Shown here piece by piece: positions 33,210 to 43,448 of a stretch of 52,277 bases of DNA. The notes under the pieces are model-generated. The model had not been told where the DNA came from and searched no databases. It saw only the letters and a list, made by a program, of their open reading frames with translations. The stretch comes from Oscillospiraceae bacterium. GTDB taxonomy: Bacteria > Bacillota > Clostridia > Oscillospirales > SIG530. The position numbers and the translations under genes were made by a program. The stretch covers positions 1 through 52,277 of the forward strand of contig SVND01000012.1 in NCBI GenBank assembly GCA_015067075.1, written 5' to 3'. Position 1 is the stretch's first letter; each line of letters opens with the position of its first letter.

Positions 33210-36200
33210 ATGAAAAAACGAATTTTTACGGCTTTGATTTCTGTAATGCTCGTCATATCCATGGCTATAGTACTGTGGATGACGGCGTCGGCAGCGTATG
33301 TCGGCGATTGTAACGGTGACGGCAGCGTTAATATAAACGACGTTTTGCTTTTACTGAAAAGAGTAACGGATGAACAGGTTGACGTAAACGGACTTGGCGA
33401 TATCGATAACAGCGGAGACATTGATATTACCGACGTTTTGTTGCTTTTGAAAATGGTCACATCTGAACAGTTTGTGACGGCGACACCAACTCCTTCACCG
33501 CAAAAGTATGAAAATCTGCTTGAAGTGACGGAAGAAACGGCAAATATCGTTTACAAAACGCCGTGGGAGATCTCTTCAATAGGTATGACTACATGGTCAT
33601 GGGGACTTCCGACGGAGAATGAATCTGTTGTATCGATAACGGATGCGGCAGTTGGGCAGTATAACGGCTACGATGGAAAATACGCTGTTGATTTTGACCT
33701 TGATGAGGCTGAAACACAAACGGCAAGCACCGGAGGATATTACCTCGACGTGACGATGGACGGGCTTGAAAAGGGAAAAACGTATACCTTGTTTTTCATG
33801 GCAAAGCCCGATGGAATTTCTGATCTTTCCGATATAATTTTTGAAATACAAAAAGAAGATAACACCTGCATCGGTATTTCCAACGTAATAGGTACGAATA
33901 AAGTGCTTAAGGCAGGAGAATGGACGTTCTGCTCCATAACCTTCGTTGCCGACCCCTTACCTGTAGGAACGCACGGTACGATAGACAACGATCTTTCGGG
34001 CTTCTCTGCGGTTAAAATAATCGTATATACTCGCGGAGCGGAGCTTGAGGGCGATCTTTATATGGACGCTTTTGGCTTGCTTGAGGGAAGCGGATACGAT
34101 GAAAGCGTTTATGCAGGACTCGAAGTGCCGAAGATAAAGACATATCTTAAAGCGACGGAGGAAACTGTAACTGCTATCAATTCAGTTGACGTTCGCACCT
34201 TCGCAAAGGAAAATAACTACATGGCGGCAGGCTCGTGGAACGGTGTCGGCGCTCCGACAAATTCCGTTGTTATGACTGATACGGTAAATAAGATCGTCGG
34301 TGAAAAATCAGTAAAAATATTCTACAGCGACACGAAAGCTATGCCCTGCAAGGTAATGTATCCAATTGCTCCGGGAGTACTTGTACCGGGTGAAACATAC
34401 ACCGTTCAGGCATACGTTAAGACAAAGAACGTGTCCGCAAGTCCGAGCATCAGTGTGGAGTTTAAAAAGCTTTCCGACAACAGCGATGCGGCGGCTGTAG
34501 TTCAAAAGAGTGCATCAATGTCAAAAACACAGGATTGGACACTTGTTTCCACTACCTTTACAGCTCCGAACGACGGCGTTGTAACGTGTGTTACCATCTC
34601 TCATTGGGGCATAACGGGAACGTCGTGGTTTGACGGACTTGCTGTAATAAGAGGCGAGAGCAGGATTGAAGATCCTGAAAAGATCGATTGGTACGAAAGA
34701 GAAGTGCCGAATATGGTAACACCGTGGTACGGCGACTTTGCACGCTTCACCTGCAACGAAGGCAACAATATAGTAAACTACGTTGAACGCTTCAACGCCG
34801 ACTCCTCAACAGCTACAGGTAGTTTACGCAACGAAGGTATCGGACCTTTTGAAGCGCTTTACTGCTATGTTTACGGAGGCCGAGCTTCTGTTGAAAACGT
34901 CCATGCTTCAGGCCGAAAGGTTCAGGCTTGGATTGAAGGCTGGGGCGAAACGAGAGCATATCTGCTTTACATTGATACGTCTGTAACGGATGAGTTTACG
35001 GGCGCTGTTAAGGAGCTTGCAAACTATTGGACGTGGGCTTGGAGCGGTCCGAAGAGCGACGCTGATATAACGGGCGGCAAAAAGCTTATCTGGTCGGGCG
35101 TACAGGATTGGGTCAACCAGACGTATCCGGGCTTCCCCGTACCTGAAAGCGTAAGCGATGCGCTGAAATATCCCGATGGAACGAGCGCTCTCGGTTATCT
35201 TGACGGCTACGACAGATTCAGCCCTAACAAGGCAAAGCTCTACGATGCTTGCGCGGCAAAGGACCTTAACGGTAGCTGGGAAGCCGCGGACGCAGGTGGA
35301 TTTGTAAACAGCGGCGCGACAAATACATACGGTATGGTATCCCTTGAATATGCTGACGGAAGCAAGGCAACGCCCGTTGGCGATATGTCCTTCGGCAAGG
35401 ATGCGGCGGCACCTATCTGGCTTGAACTCCAAAGACTTTATATAAGACAGCTTCTCGAATGGGGTGCTGACGGATTTTGGATCGATAACTATCTCGGCTG
35501 GGATAATATCCGTTCAAACGGCATGATAAACAAGAGCTTTGGCGAGTGGAGCGTATGGCGCTTTGCCAATGAATATTTACCTTCCCATACCGACGTTATA
35601 ACACGCGCTGTAGCGGAGGGAGCAACAGCGGCTCTTGAAGCAGGTGGACTTACATCTGCATCGAATTACACAAATTATGAGGATTTCGACGTAAGAGATT
35701 ACCTTGTAAGACGTTATCAGGACATCAATGGTTCAGCATGCCCGAAATATTCAAACGGCAACTATAACCTCGGAGCATCTGGCTGGAGCAATGTTGCATG
35801 GCAGAGCGATTCCGTATACGCGGCGTATCTTGCTCATAAGTCACTTCAGCAGGCGGTAGCTTCCATTGACCTTCACCGTATAATCAAAGAGGAGGCGGCG
35901 GCACTTGGACTTGATCCCGACAGCATTGCCGTAACGGGTAACGACTTTAACTATACGTCAAACGGCGCGCTTTATATTGACGATCTGCCCACAGCCCGTG
36001 ATACGTCGTATATTGATCGCAACGGAAATCTGGTAACGCAAACGACTAACTATAAGGCGTACGCAATAAATCTTGGCTATTCATTCCTTGACGTTGTCCA
36101 TACGGAGAACAACGGCTGGCTGTCCCTGCCTGTAAACAGCTCCGCAACGGGAAGCTCTATTGCACCGCGCGCACGCAAAACGGGCGAATACAACTATATG

Positions 36201-37391
36201 ACATCCGCATCATCCGTAAAGCGCGCATCCGTTTGGTTCTATCTTAGAAGCTACGACACGGAAAATATGGCGAAGCTTTTGGGCTTTGAGGCTCTTGCGG
36301 CGAATACAACGATGAACGCAGGTGACAAGGCAGGCAATGGTCAGATTGCAGGTACGGAATCCAGCACAAAGTATGTAAACGACGCAATCGGTATGCTTAA
36401 GGATTATTATCGCGGACGTGAAAATTATGCCTACGTTGGCGTATACTACTCCGTAAGCAGTGAATTTGCTTCGCTTTCACCCTCAGGCTATAAGAGCATT
36501 CGCGGCAGCAACTACATTTCAGGCGTTTCAGGCTATGCGTCATGGGCGTATGCTCTTGAGGAGTTCAATATTCCTTACGCTTGCATACAGGAAGGCGCAC
36601 TTGCCGAAAGACTTGCGACATACACGGAAATGAAGGTGCTTATCCTTCCGTATATCAAGAATATTTCCGAGGCAAACGTAAACGCTGTAAAAGCATGGCT
36701 TGACGGTGACAGCACACGCCGCCTTATCTTGACAGGCGACGAAGCAAAAAACGAGCTCGGAAACTTTGCGGCACGCGATATGTCGTATCAAAAGTACGAC
36801 ACACCGATTTTGCTTGCCCTTAAAAACGATGCAAATTACAGCAATCAGATAGTTTACAGCAAGAACGACCCGGCAGTCGTGCTTTACAATATACACACCT
36901 CTGAAAGCTACAACAGCGAGATGAAAAAAGCTCTTGCAGGCGTTCGCACTCTGCTTACTGACAGCAAGCTTGCTCTTACGGGAGTAAATGCCCCTATAAC
37001 CATACTTGGTACGACAAACGGAATAAACTTTGGTAAAAAGACAGCGACGAACGAAACGGCGGAAACTGTGAATACAGTTGAGCTTTCGGCATTCAGCAAG
37101 GTCTACACAGCGGCGCATATCAACCGCACAACGGGAAGATACTACGTTGATTTTGTGAACTACGACATTGTAAAGTCCACGGGAGCTATTACGGCGAGCG
37201 TCGGCGGTACTGTTTCCGTAAAGCTTCCTGCACACCTTGCAGATAAGACTGCAGCGGAGCTTTGCGTGCTCACTTACCGTGACGGCGCAAGCGTAACGGA
37301 AACGACGGAGTTTACCGTAAGCGGCGGCACGCTTACCATAAAAATGCCGAGCTTCACCTTCTACTCTTCGCTTATGATAACAGCTAAATAA
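33210..37391 (+). CDS. Secreted multidomain glycoside hydrolase with N-terminal dockerin
   Basis: Protein of 1393 residues. A signal peptide covers residues 1-29. A type I dockerin occupies 31-85 with repeats GDCNGDGSVNINDVLLLLKR and GDIDNSGDIDITDVLLLLKM. Two CBM4/9-like beta-sandwich regions lie at about 95-305 and 320-490. The catalytic TIM barrel begins near residue 500 (PNMVTPWYGDFARFTC) and includes ADGFWIDNYLGW near 757, where the Asp is a candidate catalytic residue. A beta-galactosidase-trimerisation-like (GATase-like) domain follows near 1120-1180 (MKVLILPYIKNISEANV), then a C-terminal beta domain. The arrangement resembles GH42/GHL-type enzymes. The exact family cannot be assigned by eye. 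A terminator follows at 37399. Confidence 0.82.
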   Translation: MKKRIFTALISVMLVISMAIVLWMTASAAYVGDCNGDGSVNINDVLLLLKRVTDEQVDVNGLGDIDNSGDIDITDVLLLLKMVTSEQFVTATPTPSPQKYENLLEVTEETANIVYKTPWEISSIGMTTWSWGLPTENESVVSITDAAVGQYNGYDGKYAVDFDLDEAETQTASTGGYYLDVTMDGLEKGKTYTLFFMAKPDGISDLSDIIFEIQKEDNTCIGISNVIGTNKVLKAGEWTFCSITFVADPLPVGTHGTIDNDLSGFSAVKIIVYTRGAELEGDLYMDAFGLLEGSGYDESVYAGLEVPKIKTYLKATEETVTAINSVDVRTFAKENNYMAAGSWNGVGAPTNSVVMTDTVNKIVGEKSVKIFYSDTKAMPCKVMYPIAPGVLVPGETYTVQAYVKTKNVSASPSISVEFKKLSDNSDAAAVVQKSASMSKTQDWTLVSTTFTAPNDGVVTCVTISHWGITGTSWFDGLAVIRGESRIEDPEKIDWYEREVPNMVTPWYGDFARFTCNEGNNIVNYVERFNADSSTATGSLRNEGIGPFEALYCYVYGGRASVENVHASGRKVQAWIEGWGETRAYLLYIDTSVTDEFTGAVKELANYWTWAWSGPKSDADITGGKKLIWSGVQDWVNQTYPGFPVPESVSDALKYPDGTSALGYLDGYDRFSPNKAKLYDACAAKDLNGSWEAADAGGFVNSGATNTYGMVSLEYADGSKATPVGDMSFGKDAAAPIWLELQRLYIRQLLEWGADGFWIDNYLGWDNIRSNGMINKSFGEWSVWRFANEYLPSHTDVITRAVAEGATAALEAGGLTSASNYTNYEDFDVRDYLVRRYQDINGSACPKYSNGNYNLGASGWSNVAWQSDSVYAAYLAHKSLQQAVASIDLHRIIKEEAAALGLDPDSIAVTGNDFNYTSNGALYIDDLPTARDTSYIDRNGNLVTQTTNYKAYAINLGYSFLDVVHTENNGWLSLPVNSSATGSSIAPRARKTGEYNYMTSASSVKRASVWFYLRSYDTENMAKLLGFEALAANTTMNAGDKAGNGQIAGTESSTKYVNDAIGMLKDYYRGRENYAYVGVYYSVSSEFASLSPSGYKSIRGSNYISGVSGYASWAYALEEFNIPYACIQEGALAERLATYTEMKVLILPYIKNISEANVNAVKAWLDGDSTRRLILTGDEAKNELGNFAARDMSYQKYDTPILLALKNDANYSNQIVYSKNDPAVVLYNIHTSESYNSEMKKALAGVRTLLTDSKLALTGVNAPITILGTTNGINFGKKTATNETAETVNTVELSAFSKVYTAAHINRTTGRYYVDFVNYDIVKSTGAITASVGGTVSVKLPAHLADKTAAELCVLTYRDGASVTETTEFTVSGGTLTIKMPSFTFYSSLMITAK

Positions 37392-37398
37392 AACAAAG

Positions 37399-37431
37399 GA
37401 GCTTTTGCGATAAAACGCAAAGGCTCTTTTT
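37399..37431 (+). terminator. Rho-independent terminator
   Basis: Eleven-pair stem GAGCTTTTGCG (37399-37409) with CGCAAAGGCTC (37416-37426), one G-U pair, T5 tail. Confidence 0.85.
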
Positions 37432-37512
37432 GCATATAAAGTACAAAATAAAATTCAAAAATCCACTTTTTCATAGTAAAATGCATTATTAATAATAAAA
37501 GTTTAAAAAAAG

Positions 37513-37538
37513 TGAGACAAAATTGGATTTCAAACGTA
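37513..37538 (+). promoter_or_regulatory. ECF-sigma-like promoter, copy 1
   Basis: TGAGAC 37513-37518, 16-bp spacer, CGTA 37535-37538, behind an A7 tract. The same element recurs at 43410, 50383 and 50513. The sequence around it (A-tract to about 37552) is almost identical to copy 3. The spacing equals that of Bacillus sigma-W-type promoters (TGAAAC-N16-CGTA). A 5' UTR of about 40 bases leads to AAAGGAG and the lipoprotein start. Confidence 0.6.
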
Positions 37539-37588
37539 CTATATAAATAGAAGAAAAAAATTTCTCAACTTTTAAAGGAGTGTTTGTT

Positions 37589-39211
37589 GTGAAAAAAATT
37601 ACAGCTATAGTACTTATCATGGTGATGCTTATTCTTGCGTCTTGTACGCCGAGCAATGTACAAACAGATGACATTACACCTACCGCTACTGTGACCGAAG
37701 CGCCGTCACAAGCACCGACTGCGACACCTACCGCCGCGCTGTCACAATTATCGTGGGAAACAAGCGGCGAGTGGCTTGCCGAAAAGTATCCCGATAAAAA
37801 ATGCTTGGATTGGTATATTTATGGCGGATTCGGAAATTTACCTGTAACGTTTTTGCAGAAATTGAATGAAGAGCTGGACGCAAAAGGATACGATTTTTAT
37901 GTAAATATTGTCGGCATAAGCTGGATGCTGAGTCTCGATGATTTTTGGGATAATGTTATGATAGATAATCCTGATATTATATCATTTGGTGTTGAAGCAT
38001 ACGGTACGGATGTATATTATATGGGCTATCAAAAGGATATATTTGCCTCGCTGGATGATTATTTAGAAACAGAGACGGGAAAAAAGCTTTGGAATGCATA
38101 TGATGAAAAGTATTGGGAGTCTTTGAAAATCAACGGTAAAATATACGGCCTTGAGACGGATGCAAGTGCTTTAGCCTCAACGGTTGCTCTTTTCATAAGA
38201 AATGATGCATTGGAAATGGCACAAATTAAAGCCGATGATTTTACATATGATTACGAAAAAGACAGACCGCTTTACGAAAAGCTTAAACAAGCGATGAATT
38301 CCATATCGGGAGAGCCTAATACGGCGCATAATGCTGTTTCGTCGATTGCGGGTGCACCTTCGATTGAAAATATGACGTGTCTTTTCGGAGCCATAGGATT
38401 TGATGAAACAAACCCGAACGGTGCTTTTGAAAACATCTATGAAAATGAAAAAATAATTCAGCATTTGTATGCAGTAGCTTCTTTATACAGCGACGGCACT
38501 TTTACTCAAAATGAAAGCATCCTTCTTGGTAACGGAGCTTCAGCTATAAGACTTACAACTCCTATGTATATTGCACAGTATGACATCAATGCGTCAAAAG
38601 CGGGGAATATTGAAACAACGGCGATTGAGCTGTTTACAGAAAAGGTAGTCAGCGCAACAATGAAAACTGTTTCTATAAATAAACATTCCGAGAACAAAGA
38701 TGAAGCTTTTGAACTGCTTGCGCTTATGCATACCGATGAAAATCTGGCAAATAAATTGGTGTACGGCGAAGAAGGCGTTGATTATGTAATTGAAAACGGA
38801 ATCGTTTGTTGGCCTGAAACATCGCAGCAGGAAAATAATGTGAGTGCTATGGCTACAAAATTCTTCCCTGAATCTTTATGCTTGCCGAAGGATGAGACAG
38901 GTATTTTTACATATAAAAAAGCGGTATTCGTCGAAGATATATCGGAGATGACGAAAGAATATAATGAAGCTCTTGAGCTTTCTGCCATATGCGGTTTCCA
39001 TTATGATGCATCGGGAAAGCACAAAGAGACTATCCAAAAAATATTGCAAATCATTTCACAGAAAAATAACAGCATATGGTGGTGTAACACCGGTGATATA
39101 GAGGAGCAGCTTGTTCAGCTTAATACAGAACTGAAGGAAGCGGGAATTGATGAACTTATAGCGGATATGAACGTACAGCTTGCCGAATGGAGAAAAGTCA
39201 CGGGAAAATAA
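37589..39211 (+). CDS. Solute-binding-protein-like lipoprotein (family A, copy 1)
   Basis: Protein of 540 residues. The start is taken as the GTG at 37589, eight bases after AAAGGAG, giving MKKITAIVLIMVMLILASC with Cys19 as lipid site; a GTG nine bases upstream is possible. A Thr/Pro/Ala linker follows, then an alpha/beta solute-binding-like fold with KINGKIYGLET and KTVSINKHSENKDEAFELLALM. The latter resembles the C-terminal part of LipO-type binding proteins with DUF3502-like ends, which use helical sugar permeases. No such permease is here. The C-terminus has a charged helix (EEQLVQLNTELKEAGIDELI), shared with the later copies. First gene of an ECF-promoter unit. Confidence 0.75.
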   Translation: MKKITAIVLIMVMLILASCTPSNVQTDDITPTATVTEAPSQAPTATPTAALSQLSWETSGEWLAEKYPDKKCLDWYIYGGFGNLPVTFLQKLNEELDAKGYDFYVNIVGISWMLSLDDFWDNVMIDNPDIISFGVEAYGTDVYYMGYQKDIFASLDDYLETETGKKLWNAYDEKYWESLKINGKIYGLETDASALASTVALFIRNDALEMAQIKADDFTYDYEKDRPLYEKLKQAMNSISGEPNTAHNAVSSIAGAPSIENMTCLFGAIGFDETNPNGAFENIYENEKIIQHLYAVASLYSDGTFTQNESILLGNGASAIRLTTPMYIAQYDINASKAGNIETTAIELFTEKVVSATMKTVSINKHSENKDEAFELLALMHTDENLANKLVYGEEGVDYVIENGIVCWPETSQQENNVSAMATKFFPESLCLPKDETGIFTYKKAVFVEDISEMTKEYNEALELSAICGFHYDASGKHKETIQKILQIISQKNNSIWWCNTGDIEEQLVQLNTELKEAGIDELIADMNVQLAEWRKVTGK

Positions 39212-39241
39212 ACAGTAAAAATCGAAAGGAGAAAGCGTGTA

Positions 39242-41080
39242 ATGAAGAAAATGAGTATTTTTGCCGCGGTATTTATAGTGATATTTTGTACGCTGACAGG
39301 TTGCGGTACGGAAAACGGCGATCAGCTTAAAAATGAAGCTGTATCTCTTGATAAGTTTATGTTTGTGGGTGAAGATATGCTTTGGCGATGGAATGTAAAC
39401 GGTTTCTCCTATGTGATTGCTGTATCTTCTCCGAAGATAGGGCGCGAGGCGGTGCTTTGCACGGAGGCAGGGTGCGAGCATACATCAAGCTCTTGTACCG
39501 CGCGGCTTGCTGATGACAGCAATTATTCTATGGACAGAGTCTTTTTGTATAAGGATAAGCTGCATATAATAGCTGCCTCTTATGTTGATAATGAAACAAT
39601 AATTTACAGATCAAATAAGGATGGCACGGGGCGAAAGGTTTTGTGTAAGATCCCATATGGCAGAGGAGTTGGCGATATAAACGGAGCTGTTTTAAAAGAT
39701 AACGAGCTTTGGTTAGCTTGCTCTGTGTTTGATCCGCTTAAGGATGATGTTTTCGCTTACAGTTTATCTATCGTATGCGTGGATCTTAGCAACGGGAAAT
39801 ATAACAATGTGTACGAATTTGAAGAAAAGCCGAAATCGGGTCAAATTTTCCATGTGTTAGAAATGGAAATGGCGGGAGATATTATCTATTGCAGGTATGG
39901 AGACGGAGCCTTGCTTGATGAAAAATATTTTCTTAATACAAAAACTGGCGAAGTGAAAAAAGCAACATTACCAAATGGTGATGCTGTTAATACTGTATAT
40001 GAGGCTTACGGCAATATAATGATATGTGCGTCGGGAGAAAATGTTTATGCGTTAGATGTGGAACGCAAAGTAGAAACAATGCTGATTGAAGGCGTTAGCG
40101 CGTTTAACAAACTAACAGTAGATAATAAATTTTATTTTAACGAAACAATTAAAACGCATTTTAACAAGAAGCTTGAATATGAAAAATGCTTCAATATGAG
40201 CACGGGTCAAATTGAAAGTACGAATGCAAGTGTAACATCCGGTAACGGAGAGGATATAGGATTTCTCGGGGAGACAGGTGAATGGATCTTTTGGAACTTT
40301 TATAAAGATGGAAAAAATCGAATCTGTTTTTCAGAAAAAGAGAAATTTTTGCAAGGAAACGCGCAAACAACGGATATAGGATGGATAAATGAGCTTAAAG
40401 AAGATGATACTGTTTTAAGTCCGACTCCCATAGCGAAAGATAAAACGGAGCTTGAAAAAAGCTTACCCACATTGGAACAAGTAAACGAAATGTTTACGGG
40501 TGCAGTATTTTATAATGATGGCTCGTTAGAAAAGTATTCGGAAAATGCATATTTGTTTGCTGTTGATTTCGGCGCGTATGCAACCGATTTTGAAAAAACA
40601 ACGGATCTGGTATCGTATTACCGACAGGATGAACAAGGATTACATATTTTCAATGCTTATGGCTTGTTTGACGGAAACAACAAAGAAAACTATGAGGTTA
40701 CGGAAACAGGCGGACAATTGGGAGCACCGACGGAGCTTGGCGCTTTGGGTGTGTTGAGCAGCTTCAGAAGTTATTTTGATAAGCTGAGTTATCTTCGCGA
40801 CGGCGTTGAAATGGGACGACCTGTGAAGGTGTACTATTGCGACATTTCTGAGAGCCAAGGGGATGGAACGATAAAAGAAGTAAGATACATATTCCATATT
40901 GATATGGAATACGGTATTGCATTGTATATGAATAAAAGCGTCGAAGGCGGCAGTATAAGCAAATTGACGGTTGAAAATATTGAATTTAATCAAGTCACAG
41001 ATGAAAATATTTTTGACATAGAGAGTTATAAAAAATGGCAAAGGGAAAACTCAAAGGAGGAATACCTGCCGAAAAAGTAA
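39242..41080 (+). CDS. Probable beta-propeller lipoprotein (family B, long member)
   Basis: Protein of 612 residues with a lipoprotein signal (lipobox LTGC, Cys about residue 20). Beta-propeller-like repeats follow. The family motif appears as LCTEAGCEHTSSSC (C-x4-C-x-H-x4-C, about residue 75), then YRSNKDGTGRKVL, the recurrent S-x-x-D-G-x-G-K phrase of this family. The last ~220 residues differ from the shorter paralogs and form a separate mixed domain (LPTLEQVNEMFTGAVFYNDG and after). The gene follows copy 1 of family A by 30 bp and precedes the permease by 18 bp. Function unknown; extracellular face of the membrane. Confidence 0.72.
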   Translation: MKKMSIFAAVFIVIFCTLTGCGTENGDQLKNEAVSLDKFMFVGEDMLWRWNVNGFSYVIAVSSPKIGREAVLCTEAGCEHTSSSCTARLADDSNYSMDRVFLYKDKLHIIAASYVDNETIIYRSNKDGTGRKVLCKIPYGRGVGDINGAVLKDNELWLACSVFDPLKDDVFAYSLSIVCVDLSNGKYNNVYEFEEKPKSGQIFHVLEMEMAGDIIYCRYGDGALLDEKYFLNTKTGEVKKATLPNGDAVNTVYEAYGNIMICASGENVYALDVERKVETMLIEGVSAFNKLTVDNKFYFNETIKTHFNKKLEYEKCFNMSTGQIESTNASVTSGNGEDIGFLGETGEWIFWNFYKDGKNRICFSEKEKFLQGNAQTTDIGWINELKEDDTVLSPTPIAKDKTELEKSLPTLEQVNEMFTGAVFYNDGSLEKYSENAYLFAVDFGAYATDFEKTTDLVSYYRQDEQGLHIFNAYGLFDGNNKENYEVTETGGQLGAPTELGALGVLSSFRSYFDKLSYLRDGVEMGRPVKVYYCDISESQGDGTIKEVRYIFHIDMEYGIALYMNKSVEGGSISKLTVENIEFNQVTDENIFDIESYKKWQRENSKEEYLPKK

Positions 41081-41098
41081 TGGATTGAAGGTGAAACG

Positions 41099-43309
41099 GT
41101 GAAAGGTGTTATTGCGGGCGAATTAAAAAAGCTTTTTTCTGAAAAAACAATGGTTTTTGCGATATTAGCAGTTATGATGCTTAATTTTGCGATACTGTAT
41201 GTTTCAAATTCCATTCAGAATAATTTTCCGTCGCAAGCTGTAATGAACAAAAAAGTGGTCAGTCAATATAGCGGAGAAGAACTGATACAAAAGGAAAAAC
41301 AGGCGGCTACTTATATGTGGCTTGAGACGGGCGATGGAAGTTTTTTAGCCTCGAAGGGAGTTTTGCCGCACGATTTTACCGAAGACCAGATCAAGCAGTA
41401 CACAGCGAGCTATAAAAACTATGTTCCGGTATACAGCGAAGATATAAGGGAAGAAATTTGGTATCTATCGTTATTGTGTGCGGATATGATAAGTACAGAT
41501 GATTATGAGGCATACCTGAATAAAGTGGAGAGTAATGCACAGGCATCGCTTGAACTGAATCTATTGATGGATAGCGATTCTTATGCGGTTAAAAGCTTGA
41601 TGCAAACAATACAGGCGTATAAAAATATGCACGGAATAAAGCTGACATACGGTATATCAAAAGGTGTAAATACCGTTGTAAGTTCACTTTTTTCTGACTT
41701 TTTAGTGATTGCGCTTTCTGTTTTTGCAGCAATTACAATAGTTTTAAAAGAAAAAGAAACGAATATGCTTCCGTTGTTATATTCAACAAAAAAAGGCAGA
41801 GCATCCACGGGATGGGCGAAGATTTTTACATCGCTTATAAGCTCAACGCTTGTCTGTGTGGCTGTTTACATATCAACTATGGTGTTTGCATGGCTGTTTT
41901 ATGGATTTGGCGATCTTAACAGACCTATACAGTCGGTGGTAGGATTTGTTGCGTCAACATGGCAGGTAAGTGTAGGAGAGTTTTTGCTTCTTTTCTTGCT
42001 GACGAGAATAGCCTTGACAGCAGTGATTACTTTGACGGCGATGGTGTTTTGTGCGGTGCTGGAGAGCAAGACTGTTGTCTTTTTCTTAACGATTTGTTTT
42101 ATCGGAATAGAAACAGCTTTGTACTCATTGATTCAAGGAAACGGCGCGTTCAGATTTTTTAAATATTTTAACATAATGTGTTTTTTCAACGGAAAAGAGC
42201 TTTTCGGCTCATCGATAACACTTGATTTTTTCAGTGAACCGATATCACTTTCATGGTGCTTTGCATTATTTGTTTTAATGCTGTTGTCAATAATGACGAT
42301 ATTGTTTGTTGCAATATTTTGTCATGTTCGAGGACGAGGTATTCCTAAAATTAAACTGAAATTGCATAGATTCGGAATTGGTGGAGAGTATACGCTGTTA
42401 TGGCGACATGAAATTTACAATCTGTTCATTTTGCAACGTGGAATACTGCCTGTGGCGGCGATTTTTATAATCTTGCCGTTGATGATCACACCTTGTATGC
42501 AGAAGCTGACAGCGTCAGAAGGCGCATATTTGTCGTATGTAAAAGAATTTAAGCAGATGAGCACCGAAGCGGCTTTGAATTATGCGGAAAAAGAACAATT
42601 ACGGCTTTTTGCTGATTTGTCTGCAACTACGGAAGGGATAACAGACAGTACGGAGATCGCAAAGATAAATGCGCAAAAAGCACAGGCGCAAAATCTTTTG
42701 TTGCCCTTAATGGAAGCGACAGAGAGCCTGAATTTGGCTCAGGGCGGAGAGCCGATAATAAAACTGTCGTACGATAGGCTGTTTAATAGGAACATCCAAA
42801 CAGAGATAACATTGTTGATGATGATCGTAAGTATTTCGCTTATTTGTATGAATGCATTGTCTTATGAACATGAAACTGGAATGACGGGAGTAATGGCGTG
42901 TACGTTACAATATAAAAAGTCACGTAAATATATATTTGCGATGGCAGTAATGATATCATTACTCATAAGTGTGCTTTTCTGTGTAGTTCAAATGATGTCA
43001 ATTATCAAGGTTATTTCTTTTGACGGCTTAACCGAACCTGTTTCTTCAATAGGCTATTTCGGAGCTTTGCCTGCACAAACACCGATTTGGTTTGCGCTGT
43101 TTTTGCTATACATGCTTAAGCTGATAGGTGGCTTAACTGCTGCTGTTGGTGTGATTTTTATATCAGGAAAAACCAAGCATTCCGTAAAAACATTTTGTAT
43201 TGCATTTTTATTGTTGATATTGCCTATATTGTTGAAGATAATGAATGTACCAAATTCCGAATGGTTTATATTGAATCCGCTTTTGCTAGGAACACCTATT
43301 TTCGCGTGA
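41099..43309 (+). CDS. Double ABC-2-type permease
   Basis: Protein of 736 residues, GTG start with GAAGG upstream. It seems to consist of two similar halves. Each begins with a short cytoplasmic segment and a membrane helix (GELKKLFSEKTMVFAILAVM, and LLWRHEIYNLFILQRGILPV at about 435), then a large extracellular loop, then four to five membrane helices. This is the layout of ABC-2 (lipid, antibiotic or protein export) permeases, here fused in one chain. No ATP-binding subunit lies in the window. The protein ends abruptly after NSEWFILNPLLLGTPIFA, where ABC-2 proteins often have one more helix. Probably the export or signalling partner of the neighbouring lipoproteins. Confidence 0.75.
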   Translation: MKGVIAGELKKLFSEKTMVFAILAVMMLNFAILYVSNSIQNNFPSQAVMNKKVVSQYSGEELIQKEKQAATYMWLETGDGSFLASKGVLPHDFTEDQIKQYTASYKNYVPVYSEDIREEIWYLSLLCADMISTDDYEAYLNKVESNAQASLELNLLMDSDSYAVKSLMQTIQAYKNMHGIKLTYGISKGVNTVVSSLFSDFLVIALSVFAAITIVLKEKETNMLPLLYSTKKGRASTGWAKIFTSLISSTLVCVAVYISTMVFAWLFYGFGDLNRPIQSVVGFVASTWQVSVGEFLLLFLLTRIALTAVITLTAMVFCAVLESKTVVFFLTICFIGIETALYSLIQGNGAFRFFKYFNIMCFFNGKELFGSSITLDFFSEPISLSWCFALFVLMLLSIMTILFVAIFCHVRGRGIPKIKLKLHRFGIGGEYTLLWRHEIYNLFILQRGILPVAAIFIILPLMITPCMQKLTASEGAYLSYVKEFKQMSTEAALNYAEKEQLRLFADLSATTEGITDSTEIAKINAQKAQAQNLLLPLMEATESLNLAQGGEPIIKLSYDRLFNRNIQTEITLLMMIVSISLICMNALSYEHETGMTGVMACTLQYKKSRKYIFAMAVMISLLISVLFCVVQMMSIIKVISFDGLTEPVSSIGYFGALPAQTPIWFALFLLYMLKLIGGLTAAVGVIFISGKTKHSVKTFCIAFLLLILPILLKIMNVPNSEWFILNPLLLGTPIFA

Positions 43310-43409
43310 TTTGATATGTGTCATATCGATATGATTTTCTCTTAAAAGAGCTAAGAAAGCTGATAAAAACAGCGAAAAAGAAAATTTTTCAAAAAAATTT
43401 CGAAAAAAG

Positions 43410-43435
43410 TGAGACAGAATTGAATTTTTAACGTA
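43410..43435 (+). promoter_or_regulatory. ECF-sigma-like promoter, copy 2
   Basis: TGAGAC 43410-43415, 16-bp spacer, CGTA 43432-43435, behind A/T tracts. The upstream stretch from about 43345 (AAAAGAGCTAAGAAAGCTG) is repeated upstream of copy 4 near 50438. A 14-bp palindrome TCATATCGATATGA lies at 43321-43334. Confidence 0.6.
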
Positions 43436-43448
43436 ATATACAAAATAA

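Noticed and set aside
36540-37235. 231-codon minus-strand frame
   Set aside because: Shadow of the C-terminal part of the large glycoside hydrolase; repetitive Arg/Cys/Val-rich composition and no start signals.
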